64,000 nucleotides of DNA from Ampullaceana balthica (GCA_944989445.1 CALYLW010000739.1:124001-188000), one strand, 5' to 3'; shown: positions 13,493 to 25,921, counted from the first letter of the stretch. Notes: generated by a model from the sequence alone, not told the origin. Numbers and translations: made by a program.

Positions 13493-13816
13493 TGGCCTGA
13501 ACTAAAACTGGTACATGGAAAACTGAGGCATAGTCAAAGCCAAGGTTCCGTCGAAGGTGCCAACCAAGATGTTTAGAATATGATGATGACATAGATGCAG
13601 ACAAATATACCAAGACATTGGGCTGAGAGTCAATTTGTTCAATTCATGAGAAACCGTTCTTTTCACGAATGAATTCAGCAGTTGCTATATGAGGCAATGT
13701 TTGGCTGCAAAGCAAAAGTTGGACTGAGTACCTCAAATCTGATCGATAATGTAGCTACGGAGGAAGACCTTATCAAAGTCCAAAGAGAAATGGAACTAAA
13801 AGAAAGAAATAGTTTA
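13493..13816 (+). pseudogene. Broken integrase remnant (KRBA2-like / retroelement-type integrase core)
   Basis: Read in one continuous plus frame from TGG at 13493: WPELKLVHGKLRHSQSQGSV, then EGANQDV, WAESQFVQFMRNRSFHE, YEAMFGCKAKVGLSTSNL and EEDLIKVQREMELKER. This matches the C-terminal part of the integrase core found in KRAB-A domain-containing protein 2-like and related retroelement- or Ginger-type proteins, where SQGSVE holds the catalytic glutamate. Three in-frame stops (after DV, after MMMT and after FHE) and no upstream D,D residues make it a pseudogene. No LTRs or terminal repeats were identified with confidence. Confidence 0.75.
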
Positions 13817-15389
13817 CTATACTTAATAAGTTTCACTTTTGTAACTGATTTTTATCATTTGTAATTAACAATCAATGTTAAGTATTAAATCTTACTAGTC
13901 AACCTTTAAATCTTCTCATGACTTCTTTCTTCAGGGCTTTGGCCAATCGACCCTAGCCATTGCACGAACTGGCCGGCCAAAGCCAGAAATTCGGACTGGA
14001 TTGGTGAAAAAAGAAAATTAGAACTGTGCGCATATAAAAAGAAACAAAACAATAAGTTTTGATACAGAAGACTTTCAACTCAAAGCTTTTTATGGCTTAA
14101 CCCTTAAAGCAACTCCAGTTAATAGAAAACTTTTAACACTTTAGGGAACACACACCACCACAGAAGTAAAATGTGTGACACAAACAATAATGATTGTTAA
14201 TAGGTTTTATTTTTTGCCTGATATGTTACATTGGTTACAAAAAAAGTAATTTTACTTTATTGCAGAAGATGTAATTTTTTTGTAACAAAAGTGATCAATC
14301 AATAAACCAATATGAATATGGAACTTGCAGTTGTAGGTACATTTTGTACTGTAAATGCTTGAATGATATTTATTTGTACTATAATTATATGATTAATTTC
14401 TGAATCTACCAGTTCAAGTTAAATTTTAACAGCAGTTTTGAACAAAAAACATGTTCCTGTTTTCTTTCCCACCCTAAAATTAATTAATTTTATAAATATA
14501 TCTTTTTTTAAATCACATTACTGTAATTGATTTTTTATCACGATTTAAGACCCGTTAACTTTCATCACAAAGAAATCACCAAAGTATGAAGACAAATATG
14601 TCAGTTGATCACATTGTGAAGGCACAACTGATAAGCGTTTATTGAAAAATGGGAGAAATCGTGAACAGCAGTGAACTTCAGAAACTGGGTGCTCTTACAA
14701 AATAATATCAATAAAACTATTTTAAATATAAATAGTAATAAGTTGTATGTACAACATCATGTTTACATTGCCTCATATATAAACTATATAATTACACTGT
14801 TTTAAATATTCAATGATAATAATTAATAAAGCTCCTCCAGGCATAAACAAGTTAATTGTTCTTTAAATGTCTTGTTGTCTCTTAACAAAAAAGACATGCG
14901 CCTGAATAAAAATATCACTTTGCTGTAGTTGTGTAGTAAATATGGTACTTAATAATGCTTTATATTTGTGAATGATATAATAAAGTTAAATCTAGAGAGA
15001 AGCATTGGGTTAATTTTCTATAATATTAAGATATTTACTGAATGAAAAAATATTAATTTTTTACATACTTTTAGATATAACTTATAATGGCTACAATTTT
15101 CGCCTCTTGGAACACAATTTTATTTATAAATAAAGTTATGTTATGTGTTATTATTAATCTTGGAAAATTTATAGCAAAAAAATGCAATGCCTTTAATAAT
15201 TCAATTTCTTTGAAACAGATACTGTATTGAAAGTCTCAATATCTCTCATAGGTTTTCACCATTGCTATGTGAGATAAAGAAAGACAGGTAATGGTGAGAT
15301 AGTAAACAAAAGAAATTATTGTATTAAATGTCATTCTGACAACATATTTAGAAAATGGGGAACTAAACCTAAGTAACCCTGATGTTTCA
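13817..15389. other. Intergenic AT-rich DNA; no gene seen
   Basis: Apart from the GGCCGGCCAAAGCC block near 13965-13985, this stretch has no recognisable coding frame, transposon end or RNA gene. Confidence 0.45.
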
Positions 15390-16464
15390 ATGGTCTATAT
15401 ATTATAAGCTAGCCTTTGTGGCAGTTATATTATAAGCTAGCCTATGTGGCAGTTATATTATAAGCTAGCCTTTGTGGCAGTTATATTATAAGCTAGCCTT
15501 TGTGGCAGTTATATTATAAGCTAGCCTTTGTGGCAGTTATATTAAAAGCTAGCCTTTGTGGCAGTTATATTATAAGCTAGCCTTTGTGGCAGTTATATTA
15601 AAAGCTAGCCTTTGTGGCAGTTATATTATAAGCTAGCCTTTGTGGCAGTTATATTATAAGCTAGCCTTTGTGGCAGTTATATTAAAAGCTAGCCTTTGTG
15701 GCAGTTATATTATAAGCTAGCCTTTGTGGCAGTTATATTAAAAGCTAGCCTTTGTGGCAGTTATATTATAAGCTAGCCTTTGTGGCAGTTATATTATAAG
15801 CTAGCCTTTGTGGCAGTTATATTATAAGCTAGCCTTTGTGGCAGTTATAGTATAAGCTAGCCTTTGTGGCAGTTATATTATAAGCTAGCCTTTGTGGCAG
15901 TTATATTATAAGCTAGCCTTTGTGGCAGTTATATTATAAGCTAGCCTTTGTGGCAGTTATATTAAAAGCTAGCCTTTGTGGCAGTTATATTATAAGCTAG
16001 CCTTTGTGGCAGTTATATTAAAAGCTAGCCTTTGTGGCAGTTATATTATAAGCTAGCCTTTGTGGCAGTTATATTATAAGCTAGCCTTTGTGGCAGTTAT
16101 ATTATAAGCTAGCCTTTGTGGCAGTTATATTATAAGCTAGCCTTTGTGGCAGTTATATTATAAGCTAGCCTTTGTGGCAGTTATATTAAAGCTAGCCTTT
16201 GTGGCAGTTATATTATAAGCTAGCCTTTGTGGCAGTTATATTAAAAGCTAGCCTTTGTGGCAGTTATATTATAAGCTAGCCTTTGTGGCAGTTATATTAT
16301 AAGCTAGCCTATGTGGAAGTTATATTATAAGCTAGCCTTTGTGGCAGTTATAGTATAAGCTAGCCTTTGTGGCAGTTATATTATAAGCTAGCCTTTGTGG
16401 CAGTTATATTAAAAGCTAGCCTTTGTGGCAGTTATATTATAAGCTAGCCTTTGTGGCAGTTATG
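15390..16464. repeat. 28-bp minisatellite, about 38 copies
   Basis: Head-to-tail copies of TTATATTATAAGCTAGCC followed by TTTGTGGCAG. The main variant has TTAAAAGC for TTATAAGC, and the two types alternate in a block pattern. Array homogeneity is high. TTATAAGCTAGC is partly self-complementary, but no function can be read from it. Confidence 0.95.
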
Positions 16465-16740
16465 TCCTGAGTCAGATAGAAGAAAGCCTTGGACTCTGAG
16501 CCTGTGACCCCCAGGAGGTTTTAGTCTTATTGCTGCACCAAGCAGTGGTCAAGAGTAAAATGAACCCCAGCAACATAAAAACATTCTTTGACTGGAGAGA
16601 CCAAGCAATGGTGAAAGAACAGGGTGCATGTCTTAACAGTTGCAGGTCTTAACAGTTGCAGGTCTTTACTATGGTGGCTTAAATGACAAAACCACAGCCT
16701 GCACCTCTGGCTAGCCAGGAACAACTGACAATGTTCTCGG

Positions 16741-16745
16741 NNNNN
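16741..16745. other. Assembly gap (5 N)
   Basis: Five N bases just downstream of the 28-bp minisatellite. The true distance here is unknown. Confidence 1.
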
Positions 16746-16779
16746 TTCCTACATGATGTGCTGAAAAATCAATCTAGGT

Positions 16780-17193
16780 CAGGGGTCACCATGCTAAGGA
16801 CTACAACACACATAAAAACCCATCTTTCCCACCAACAGATTTGTCCCACTGTCAAAACATATATATTTACTTCTATTTGCTTGTCATCCATTTAAAACAC
16901 TTAGTTTCTAAGATATGTTTATGTGCACACCAGCTCTGACTTTTTTTTCTTACATCTTCTTTGATAACTTTTTTAAAGTAAATAAATAAGTTGTTTGTCA
17001 TTGCTCTTTTTGTGTACATTGCACGTACCTCACCCAGGACTCACCCATCATTATGTAATACCAAATGTTTCATCTCTTTTCCAAGAGCTTCCACTCTGGC
17101 TTGAAACTATGGAACAGAATAATTATGTGGCCAATACTCCTCATTTTATTAAAGCTATCCTGGCCCCTGTGAAAATAAATTTGGTGACCCCTG
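16780..17193. mobile_element. hAT-like non-autonomous element, CAGGGGTCACCA ends
   Basis: The ends CAGGGGTCACCA and TTGGTGACCCCTG form a 12-13 bp inverted repeat around 414 bp. Flanking 8-mers ATCTAGGT and ATCAAGAT agree at 6 of 8 positions, consistent with an eroded hAT-size duplication. No recognisable protein lies inside. Confidence 0.65.
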
Positions 17194-17396
17194 ATCAAGA
17201 TCCATCTCAATAAAATGATGGAAATAATGGTATGCCTTTAAAAGAACATAAATGTTAAGTCAAAGTGCTTACATTACATGGACTGGCAGAAAATTAATTT
17301 TAGCTGGAAATCTCTTCATGGAAAGTTTGTATGGTGACCAATTAAATCTCCTATACTGTTAAAATTAGGATGGAAATATTACAAATGTTCAAATAT

Positions 17397-18170
17397 TAGG
17401 GCTGCAGAAATTAACTATTAATTTCTCCATTAATCGTTAAATTTTTTTAAAGATTAAATTATTTTTTAACATTAATCGACCCATCAGTTACAAATTATCG
17501 GAAGTAAAAAAGTTTAAAAAAAAATAAATAATTGAAAATAGCGGCCGATAATTAATATATTTTCTGATGATTACACGAACATTGTGGCTTTAAACTATTG
17601 ACTGACGAGAATGTACAAAATGTTGTTAAAGTTAGCCTAATATGGTTCCAACACTTCGCCTACTTATCAAACCAAATGAAAAGCGTATTAAGCTAATGGT
17701 AATAATGGAGCCTGACTCAGAGACAGAAAATGACGACAGCTCTTCTGATGAATTACTGAGTTACAAAATGGAGATGAAAGTACCTGAATACATTAACCCT
17801 CTACAATGGTGGAAACTTAATGAACACCGATATCCGATAATGTCATTCCTTGCCAATTCCGTTTTGTGCATACCAGTTACCCCAGTTCCATGTGAATGAC
17901 TGTTCAGCTCGGCTGGTTATATTGTCAAATGGACCTGCTCATCACTTGAACCAAATAATGTCAACACACTTGTCTTTTTGTGTAGTTGGTTAAAAGATGA
18001 CATATAAAGGAGACATTCCAGTGTTATTTAGATTTTCAACAAGAACGTTTAATAAGTGTTACTTATGACATCATACATTTTAATTTTTGGCTTTAATCGA
18101 ATTTAACGATTAATCAATCGTTAATTTTTCAAAAGTTAACTATTAAATTTAAATTAATCGTTTAACAGCC

Positions 18171-18173
<3 letters not shown>
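17397..18173 (+). mobile_element. hAT element remnant with dimerisation-domain coding
   Basis: Ends TAGGGCTGCAGAAATTAAC and, inverted, TAGGGCTGTTAAACGATTAA bracket about 780 bp. From 17642 a plus frame contains NPLQWWKLNEHRYPIMSFLA, then SVLCIPVTPVPCE, a stop, and LFSSAGYIVKW and NNVNTLVFLCSW. This is the C-terminal hATC dimerisation region of Ac/ZBED1-like hAT transposases, broken by a stop where the family has (S/C)ERLFS. It is an internally deleted, dead element. The right end abuts a (TA)n tract, so no target duplication can be read. Confidence 0.8.

Positions 18174-18257
<84 letters not shown>
18174..18257. repeat. (TA)n microsatellite
   Basis: About 80 bases of nearly pure TA dinucleotide beside the right end of the hAT remnant. 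Confidence 0.95.
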
Positions 18258-18260
<3 letters not shown>

Positions 18261-19531
18261 TAACTCTTTGTTTAAGTTTTACCTTTTATGTCTAGACACA
18301 TTTTTTAAACACAATATGTAATTGTATAATATAACACATTATTTTGAAGCAATGAATCAAAAGGGTCATAAGGCATATTGACTTTATAAAGCCATGTCAA
18401 TCTGAAAGACTTTTCTCTTTAATATTCAAACAGTGCTGTAAACATTATTTTTTGTTTTTTAATTGCTTGATCCACCATTTTTACAGTGCAGAAACTATAA
18501 TGTGCAGGGATCAATGGTTATAATCAACATTAATAATTAAAGATAGTGTTTTACAAAATTGTTACATTGATAATAAGGTTAGGTAATTCAGTTTATTTGG
18601 GTTTTTTTTACTGAAACTCTTGCAACAGCTATTCCTGGTGAATAGGGAAGCCCAAGTCATTTATAAAATATAAAATAGTTAAATCTAAAGCAACAAAATC
18701 CAATTATTAATCCAGATGTGAGATTACTATAAATATTTGGTGGAAATCTTCTAGTGAGAGCAAAATACATACTAAAATCTATAGTTTCTTGGAAAAGATG
18801 AGTCAAGAACTATTTATATTAAATGCTATTGGACAATACATTTTTTTTTAATTTAAAGAAAAAATCATATGACATAATTACATACATTGTTCTTAATGCT
18901 AAACTTGAAGTGGGAAATAACAACTTATACATGAGCAATGTCAACAAAATTTATAGTCTAAACAACAACAAAATATATGTATCAAAATAAAGGTGAGATG
19001 CCTTTAAAAAGTGGCCACTGAAAATTTAAATATTTTAAATTAAAAAATATTCATTTAAAATAAACTGGGCCCTTAATCTTTATATCAACTTTTATATACA
19101 TTTAAAGAATCACAACCACATAACACTTCGTTCTAAGTATAAAAATAATCATGCCCCCATAGTAATAGAGTATTAATTCAATTTTAAAGCAGGATTTTTA
19201 TTTATAATTCATTCTATGCATGACATGGTTATTTTTTAAAAGTTAAAATTTGAACAATCAGTGTATTGCAGGCGTCTTTCAAACCAGATTCATCTAAGAC
19301 TTTCCCCACCTATGTAATACTTTCTTATCATCTTCTGGTGAAAAAACACCCTTCAGAACCTCTAAAAATAAGAAGATATTGAATGTATGCAGCAACAAAT
19401 GGTTACATTAATAAGCTTTCAACACATATGGGTGAGTATTAAATTTAGAAAACAATGCTGTGCATAATTAATAATCTCAGAGTAGGTTTAAAGTCTAAAG
19501 CAGTTTATAGTCTTTGACAACTTTGGAAACA
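18258..19531. other. FAM89-like gene 3' flank, probably including its 3' UTR
   Basis: No coding frame or repeat structure is recognised. An AATAAA hexamer on the minus strand at 19197-19202 lies about 330 bp past the FAM89-like stop and could be its poly(A) signal, but this AT-rich sequence would contain such hexamers by chance. Confidence 0.35.
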
Positions 19532-22500
19532 TTAAAAATCTTCATCTGCCCGCAGTGCCAAGTCTGTGATTTGCTTTAAAAGACTGGTAGCACTTTGCTC
19601 ATTTTCATTTATAGTTGGATCAAATTCAGAATCCTCCTGTGGGTCGAAGACGTTGGGAGACTGAAAGATTGAAATATCTTCTCCCCAATCACTGTCTTCA
19701 TTTAGACTTGACATGGAGCCCATGTAACTAGCAGAACCCAAGGAAAATTCTGAACCAGTTTCAGAGAAACGATCAGACATTGTGAGTTTCAAATCTTGAA
19801 TGGCTTCATGGAGAGAGACAAGTTGACAAAACAAGGAGACATCAAGAAATCGCAAGTCCTTCTGAAAACCAAATTGCATCAAATGAAATTATGTTAAGAA
19901 AATTGTTATTATTGTGTAAATATTTTTTAAAAATAATAAATCATAAAGGCAAGAATAATAAGAGTACTTTTGATTGTAAGGATGAGACATAAAAGTGGCA
20001 ATTTAAAAATAGAGCCAAATCAACCAATGTTATTTTAAAAAGTCCCTAAAAGACTTTTATTGGAAATTTGGATCAACATACATAATGATTATGCTCGAAG
20101 ATTGGCCTTGATTAACTTAGGCATATTGAATTTATTGTATGATTGGCCTTGATTAACTTAGGCATATTGAATTTATTGTATGATTGGCCTTGATTAACTT
20201 AGGCATATTGAATTTATTGTATGCAGTATTAATTACAGAATTATACATGTTATTGGGGGTTAATGATAGTACACCAAGTAGCCATAGTGTAACTGTATCT
20301 GTGACTGGTTATACTTATTTAATATATGTTACTCTCTTGTAGGCCTTCTCTCAATACATAATCTTGTACACAATAATCCACTGAAGAACTTGTTTCAATA
20401 AAACAACTTTAATATTTATACTTTGTACAATAAGTATCTTTTGAGGTTATACAACGTGGAATTCTCAAGCACACACCTCACGTCCTTCCCTGACGGAAGT
20501 TCTCTGACAACTGATCGCCCAACCTTCTCAGCCAATGGGAAGGCTCCTTTCTTCCCGCGTTTATTACTCACGTGACCTTCCTTCATCTGATCACGCAATT
20601 CACTCATGACACAGCCGTGACATTCACATGTGACACATAGACACAATTTATCTACAAATAACCCCCACAAACACTTTTTGTTTTATTGAATGTGTTCCTT
20701 GGCACCTAAAATAGTCATTTTAAATTCAAATGTAAGCCCTTTCAGTTTCAGGGCGGCATTCTCTTTTTCATGAAATATTCATGCCTTTATTTGAAAAATA
20801 ATATTACATTTTCAGACATTACTAAAATTAAAAATATAATATTATTAATATAAGCATAATATTATTATTATTATGCGGTAGATATGGCAACAGAAGTCCA
20901 GAAGTATTCTGTAGTTTCTTTATTATTTTTTTAGTCTTTTTCCTGTTTCAAAATTGACAGTTCTCAATTATTTACAAAGTAAGTCTCGGCTACATAGTTA
21001 CTTTAAACTATACGAGTCCTGAAATTGTTGTGCTTATAGGTCCTCAAATTATATAAATATTCAATATTTAATCTATAACTTATCGGTAGTGATTTCATTC
21101 TTTTGAGAGGTTTGTTAGAATAATGTAATTTTAAAAATAACCTTTAGGGTTAAAGGCTTGATTTCAATAGTGTACCTAGTTTTTTTATGTTCCAATCGGA
21201 ATAAATTAATTTTAACGGAAACGGTTTTGACAGAATTTTTTTTTAAATATGAAGGGGTTGTCGGTAATGGTTTATATTTTATAATTTTATCAAATATACA
21301 TTGTAATGCATATATATTATATATTTAATTGAAAACATTAAGTTCAAGCTTTTATCTATATATAATAATTCTCTTCATGGGACCATGCAAGACACAACGC
21401 AAGTATATGCAACCGAGCATGATGAATGAGCCTCGCTGGGGTCGACCAATGTATCGAGACCAACAATGGTCCTTGCGTTTCACTTGCATTGTTCCTTCAC
21501 AGAAAACGTGAGATGCGTAGTGTACTGGTTATCACGTCCCCAGAGAAAACACTGGGGTTTTTTTATTTTTAAAAATGTCTGTTTGTGCCTGTTCTCTACC
21601 CCTTTATTTCCAACACTAGCTGACTCGCTAATGATTTAGTGACGGGTGAAGACTTCCTGAAAGACACAGTTATCAAAATGGGGTGGGTTTGGGCAAACGA
21701 CTGTGAGTGAATGAAAAGAAGGAACTCTGGAGAGACCCGCGGCATAGCATATGTGGCAGACTTGCTCATCATAGACAGTGCAAAGAACAGTTGGTTGGGG
21801 GGGGGGTGAGAGTACAGACACAAAAAGCAGCACTTAGTGTATATAAAAAAATAGCGAGTAAACGTGAAGACATGCACACTGAGGTTGTTGTTACCCGCCT
21901 CCCATTTAATACTACCATCCCTTAAACATACACTGTGATTGGCCGACCCTAGCGAGGGTTGTTAATTGCGTGTTGTTTTGTGGTTTTTTTTGGAAAACCG
22001 ATTATCGATTATGTAACTCCGATTTTAAACCGATTATCGTTTTATAGCTGACTTCATAGAAGTTAGGGGTGTACCGAATTTTGCCTGCAAATGTCTCGAA
22101 ACCAACAATGACTTGGCAGTCCCCCCCCCACCGACGTTCACTCGCATTGTTTTGATTTCTTCGTGCTGTAGTTTGTGTCCGTTCTTTCTCCAGTTTCTTT
22201 GCACTCTCAATGAGCAAGTCTGCGGCGTATGCTATGGCGCGGGGCATCTAGTATGTTATATTTAAATTAGGGCTGCGGAAATTAACGATTAATTTCTCGA
22301 TTAATCGTTAAGAATTTTTATCGATTAAAATTATTTTAATCGATAAAATTCGATTAAAATTAAAGAAAATATTTTTAATATTTTTAAATAAATAATTAAT
22401 CATTAATAATCCTATATAATAAAAGGCAAGCTTCTGTCCTTTCTGTCCGGTCATCTATAGCGATTGGTCCCTCAAACACATATGACGCCTACAGCCAATC

Positions 22501-24838
22501 ATATTGAACACGTTTATGCCATTTACGCGGACGTTCAAAACGAGTTATTTTTGGTGCAGTATTTCTTCCAAGACTTTATTTTGAGTTATGCGCGTTGGGA
22601 TTTATAGCAAAAAGCTCTGTTTTTACGATTTATTTATTTTAACTATAATGAAAAGTATTTTTGACGCGATGCACATGTAATGCCGGTCGAGACGGCTGTT
22701 GGAGGGGAGTTACAACATGCCACCGAACGGTGACGGAACGTCCTTGGACGGGCTTTGTTGATCGTTAATAATAATTTATATATTTTTTTATGTACAAACT
22801 TCTCCCGCGTAAAATTATAATTTATTTTATTACTTTATGTGGACCGGCAGACGTCAACTAAAAAATGGCTGACAGCATCAGCGCAGTTAAATTTAAACAT
22901 ATAACTAGAAAGTTGAGCAAAAATTTTGTTTTTAAGCTAACTGCGGATGGCAAAGTCGAAGATGGTGAAAAAGTTTACTGTGTTCACTGCCATAAACAAT
23001 TCTCCTTTAAAGGATCAAATACATCGCTGACGTACCCCCTTCAGCACAAACATCCGCTCAAGTATCAACACATTGTCATAAAATTTAGTTCAAAATATTC
23101 TTAATTTTCAATGTCCAAGCTTATGAATGACATTCAGAGAAATTTGCATACAAGTTATTTAATCAGTAAATGACAGGAAAAATGTTCTTATCTTTTAATT
23201 TGATACTTAAATCTTCAAATATTTGCTAATTTCATTTCAATTTGAAATTTCAATAATCAGACCTTGTGGGTGTCGAGTATTTTAAAAATATAATATTTAG
23301 TAACTTGCATTTAATTTTATTTTAAATGTCAAATACTTACCCTTCAAACATTTAAATATAGTTTGTGATTTAACTGTACCATATATTCAATTAAAATACA
23401 ATAGGCATGCAATTGTTGCTACTGATTTTTATTTTTATTTAATTATTTTTTTTTAAATTCACTGTGATTTTTTTTAACAAGACATTTATTAAATTTATTT
23501 TAAAATTCAAAATCTTGATATGCTTTGAAAATTTCTTGTTCATTGATTTTTAAATTGGAATGTTAATGTCTCCTGAAAATTTGATACCCATATCTCTAAA
23601 AATAAACAAGTTGTGAGGGAAAGAGTACAGAATTTTGAAATTTGGGTCACAAGTTTTGGAATAAATTATATGGGTTATATAAGGGATCAAAAATATTTAT
23701 TTTTTTAAAATCATAACTCCACTTCTATAAAAGATAGAAATACAAAATAAGTATTTTTGAAAAGATCTTGGCAAGCCCTTTAAAATAATATATTATTTAA
23801 GCTTATTGGACAACATTTGAATTTTGTGTTAAAGTACCTCCAATAAGGAAATCGAAAACACAGCTCAATAGATATCACCACGCTCACGAAATTCCGTTGC
23901 ACACGTCACCGATGACAAACTGCGCTTTTATTAGAATAAATGTGACATTTAACGCAAAAACCCCGATATAGCAGGATGAGCAGTGTATAGGTCGCCATGA
24001 CAGTTTTTGCGAAAATTTTCCATATGCGCAGATCGATGCTTGAACGAGTATTGAAAAGCCTACTATAACACTTCCAAGTGACTGTAAAATTGAAAATTCT
24101 GACAAAATAAAACTGTGTGTGTCTTCTAACCTCGATTTTGATTTAACAATAGCTCAGAAATATAGCGGAGGGGTACATTTTAAAAAGTTGAGAACTATTA
24201 ACTTTGAAACAGGAAGTAGACTAAAAAAAAATAAACTACAGAATAACCATCTGTTGCTGTATCTACCTTATTATGCTTATATTAATAATATTATTAATAA
24301 TAAGTATGATACTGATACACACCATTTCTTTCTGTAGCTTCAAAAGTGAGCAATTCAACTTCAAATATGGATTTTTATATTCCTCGTTATCCATGGTCCT
24401 GAGCGTTTGACTGAAGGATTGTTGATCACCAGATTTTTTTGTATCGATTCTACTACTGGTGGCATGAGTATTTTTTTCTTGAAATTCTCCTGAAGTGCCT
24501 GAATATGATTCTTTTAAACTCGAAATTGAAGACATACCCTTTGGTTTTGTTAAATAATAATGTTGCAAATAAATTTCTCTTTTATTATTATTAGTCTTCA
24601 ATGATCCTTCCATAGACTTGGAATCATTAAGAGTAAAAATAGTATCCCTTGCTGATAATGGCAAACTAACAGAATCATTATTGTTACTTGGTAAAGTTAT
24701 GGTTTCCAAATTTAAGCGAAGGTTGTTTACGTTATTATAGTTATGAGTTTGTTCCCCATCACTGGCATCAGAAACATTAACAACCACTAGGTGACTAAAG
24801 CATTTTGGTATTGGGGGAAAGTCGTTTGATTGATACAT
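19532..24838 (-). CDS. FAM89 / leucine repeat adapter protein 25 (LRAP25)-like, two coding exons
   Basis: Exon 1 is 24323-24838 (ATG MYQSNDFPP..., ends ...LLKLQKEM before GTGTGT) and exon 2 is 19532-19861 (after TTTTCAG, KDLRFLDVSLFCQLVSLHEA, ends ALRADEDF stop). Both borders are phase 0, giving about 281 residues. The joined segment LLKLQKEM-KDLRFLDVSLFCQL corresponds to the family hallmark (ALLRKEMVGLRQLDMSLLCQL in vertebrates). Vertebrate FAM89B/LRAP25 is an adaptor linking MRCK kinase to LIMK in lamellipodia; whether that role holds here is unknown. The 172-residue exon 1 is longer than the vertebrate N-terminus and poor in recognisable motifs; the tail is acidic and serine-rich (SLNEDSDWGEDIS). 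A TTG codon 12 bases upstream is in frame, but the ATG at 24838 is preferred. Confidence 0.85.
20099..20225. repeat. 41-bp tandem repeat x 3 (FAM89-like intron)
   Basis: Three near-identical copies of GATTGGCCTTGATTAACTTA followed by GGCATATTGAATTTATTGTAT, inside the FAM89-like intron. Confidence 0.9.
20226..22267. other. FAM89-like intron: decayed repeats, no gene seen
   Basis: The block 20340-20660 is GC-richer than its surroundings, has AATAAA near 20396-20402 on the plus strand, and could be an old LTR or gene-free CpG-like piece. At 21600-21920 and 22030-22250 two related stretches in opposite orientation share AGACTTGC/GCAAGTCT, GCATAGCATA and CATTGT-type words, suggesting a decayed inverted-repeat element. 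No protein domain is recognised. Confidence 0.35.
22268..23104 (+). mobile_element. hAT remnant with BED zinc-finger N-terminus (FAM89-like intron)
   Basis: The left end TAGGGCTGCGGAAATTAACG is the same type as the element at 17397. After an inserted Helentron-like repeat (22410-22765), an ATG at 22865 opens a 79-codon frame. VYCVHCHKQFSFKGSNTSLT followed by LQHKHPLKYQH is a BED-type finger (C-x2-C ... H-x3-5-H). This is the DNA-binding N-terminus of a ZBED/hAT transposase; it stops at 23104 with no catalytic domain and no right end found. With 17397-18173 it represents the two termini of one hAT family. Confidence 0.75.
22410..22765 (+). mobile_element. Helentron-like non-autonomous repeat, copy 1
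   Basis: Starts with CCTATATAATAAAAGGCAAG and ends near GGCGGGCTTTGTTGATCG. A second copy of the same roughly 350-bp sequence lies at 33364-33714. Both contain GATAGCGATTG(G/A)TCCCTC, CCAAGACTTTATTTTGAG and ATGCCGGTCGAGACGGCTG. TCTATA(N)TAATAAAAGGC starts are usual in Helitron2/Helentron-type elements, and there are no inverted ends or clear target duplications. It sits inside the hAT remnant, so it is younger than that element. Confidence 0.6.
23105..24322. other. FAM89-like intron, 5' part; nothing recognised
   Basis: AT-rich intron sequence running up to the exon 1 splice donor (GTGTGT, minus strand at 24317-24322). No transposon ends or coding frame were recognised. Confidence 0.45.
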
Positions 24839-25199
24839 AATGTTATACAAAGAAATGTATATGGAATCAATGGCACTTTATTTCGAAGCCAAAACCGAAA
24901 ATGATGATTACTTTAGCGCTAATAACATTTCAATGATAACCTTTACCAGGCTTATTCAGCAAACACGGAAGCGTCCCGTGTATTGTTTACGTTTCTTTGG
25001 ATTTTGCCAGATTTTTAATAAATGGGTCCAAATAAAAAGGCAAATAGGATATTTGACCTTAAATATTTATTACTCAATTGATGTACAAGTACAAGTAAAT
25101 ATATCACAATTCTAATACTTGTGCATTTCCGTGGAAATATTAAAATGTTACACGCTTATTAATAAGCAGTGTTTACGTTTTAATCTTTGTTTATTAGTT

Positions 25200-25300
25200 A
25201 AAGATGATCCGTGTTACGTTTTTTTCCCTTATCTTATCTGTTAACGATACTTCTATTCAGAAGATTATTGCGTTCTACGTTGCTTATCCATGTCTGCCCG
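25200..25300 (-). mobile_element. Short LINE 3'-end remnant
   Basis: CTTATCTTATCTGTTAACG, then TTCAGAAGATTATTGCGT and CTACGTTGCTTATCCATG, match in reverse complement the 3' tail of the LINE fragment at 34676-35015 (imperfect GATAAGATAAGATAG tail). It is far too short and diverged to encode anything. Confidence 0.55.
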
Positions 25301-25654
25301 TAACCCACACTCATCAAACACCTATGAATAGGCTGCATGTATGATACATTATGACCTAACATCACACCGCACGATCCTTGCAGGGCAACAACATTTTAAT
25401 GTCTAACTACTTTTGCCTGAATGCACCAAGTCAGGGGAGTAAACGTAAATACCATCCAACTACGATCACACACACACACACATAATTTCATAATCACACA
25501 CTTTTTTTAATGCGATGATCCAAGGAATGAACCCAAATCAACTTTTTTGGAATGCTAACCCCACGGACCAAACTTTTCACAGGGGTATTTAAAAGAACTC
25601 TTATATTTAAAAGTACAATGATCTTATTTTTTATTTCTAAAAATATTGTCTAAA

Positions 25655-25921
25655 AAGACCGTCCATAAAGTACGTCACTCTATTTTTGACCATTTTTACC
25701 TCCCCCTCCCCCCTGTCACATACTGTCACACATCTCGAACTAAAGTACGTCACACTTTCGAACAAAAATGATGTTTTTTATTAACAAAATAATCAAAATT
25801 TAATATAAAACATCGCGATTTCACACATGGCTGGACCCCCCTCCCCCTGTCACAAACTGTCACACTTTCTAAAAACCCCTCCCCCCCCCTCTGGAGCGTG
25901 ACGTACTTTATGGATGGCCCC
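25655..25921. mobile_element. Zator-like MITE, 267 bp
   Basis: The ends AAGACCGTCCATAAAGTACG and, inverted, GGGGCCATCCATAAAGTACG are followed by pyrimidine/purine-rich subterminal runs (CCTCCCCCTCCCCCC). Flanks are AAA on both sides (25652-25654 and 25922-25924), a 3-bp target duplication. Ends and size match the MITE at 60127-60391 and the larger element at 42542-45399, from which it is probably an internal-deletion derivative. Confidence 0.8.

Noticed and set aside
15390..16464. CRISPR-like regular repeats (also 6952-8197, 38738-39275, 61555-64000)
   Set aside because: Repeats are contiguous without unique spacers and the genome is eukaryotic; these are minisatellites.
20340..20670. Solo LTR
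   Set aside because: There is an AATAAA and a GC-richer body, but no TG...CA ends with target duplication could be fixed.
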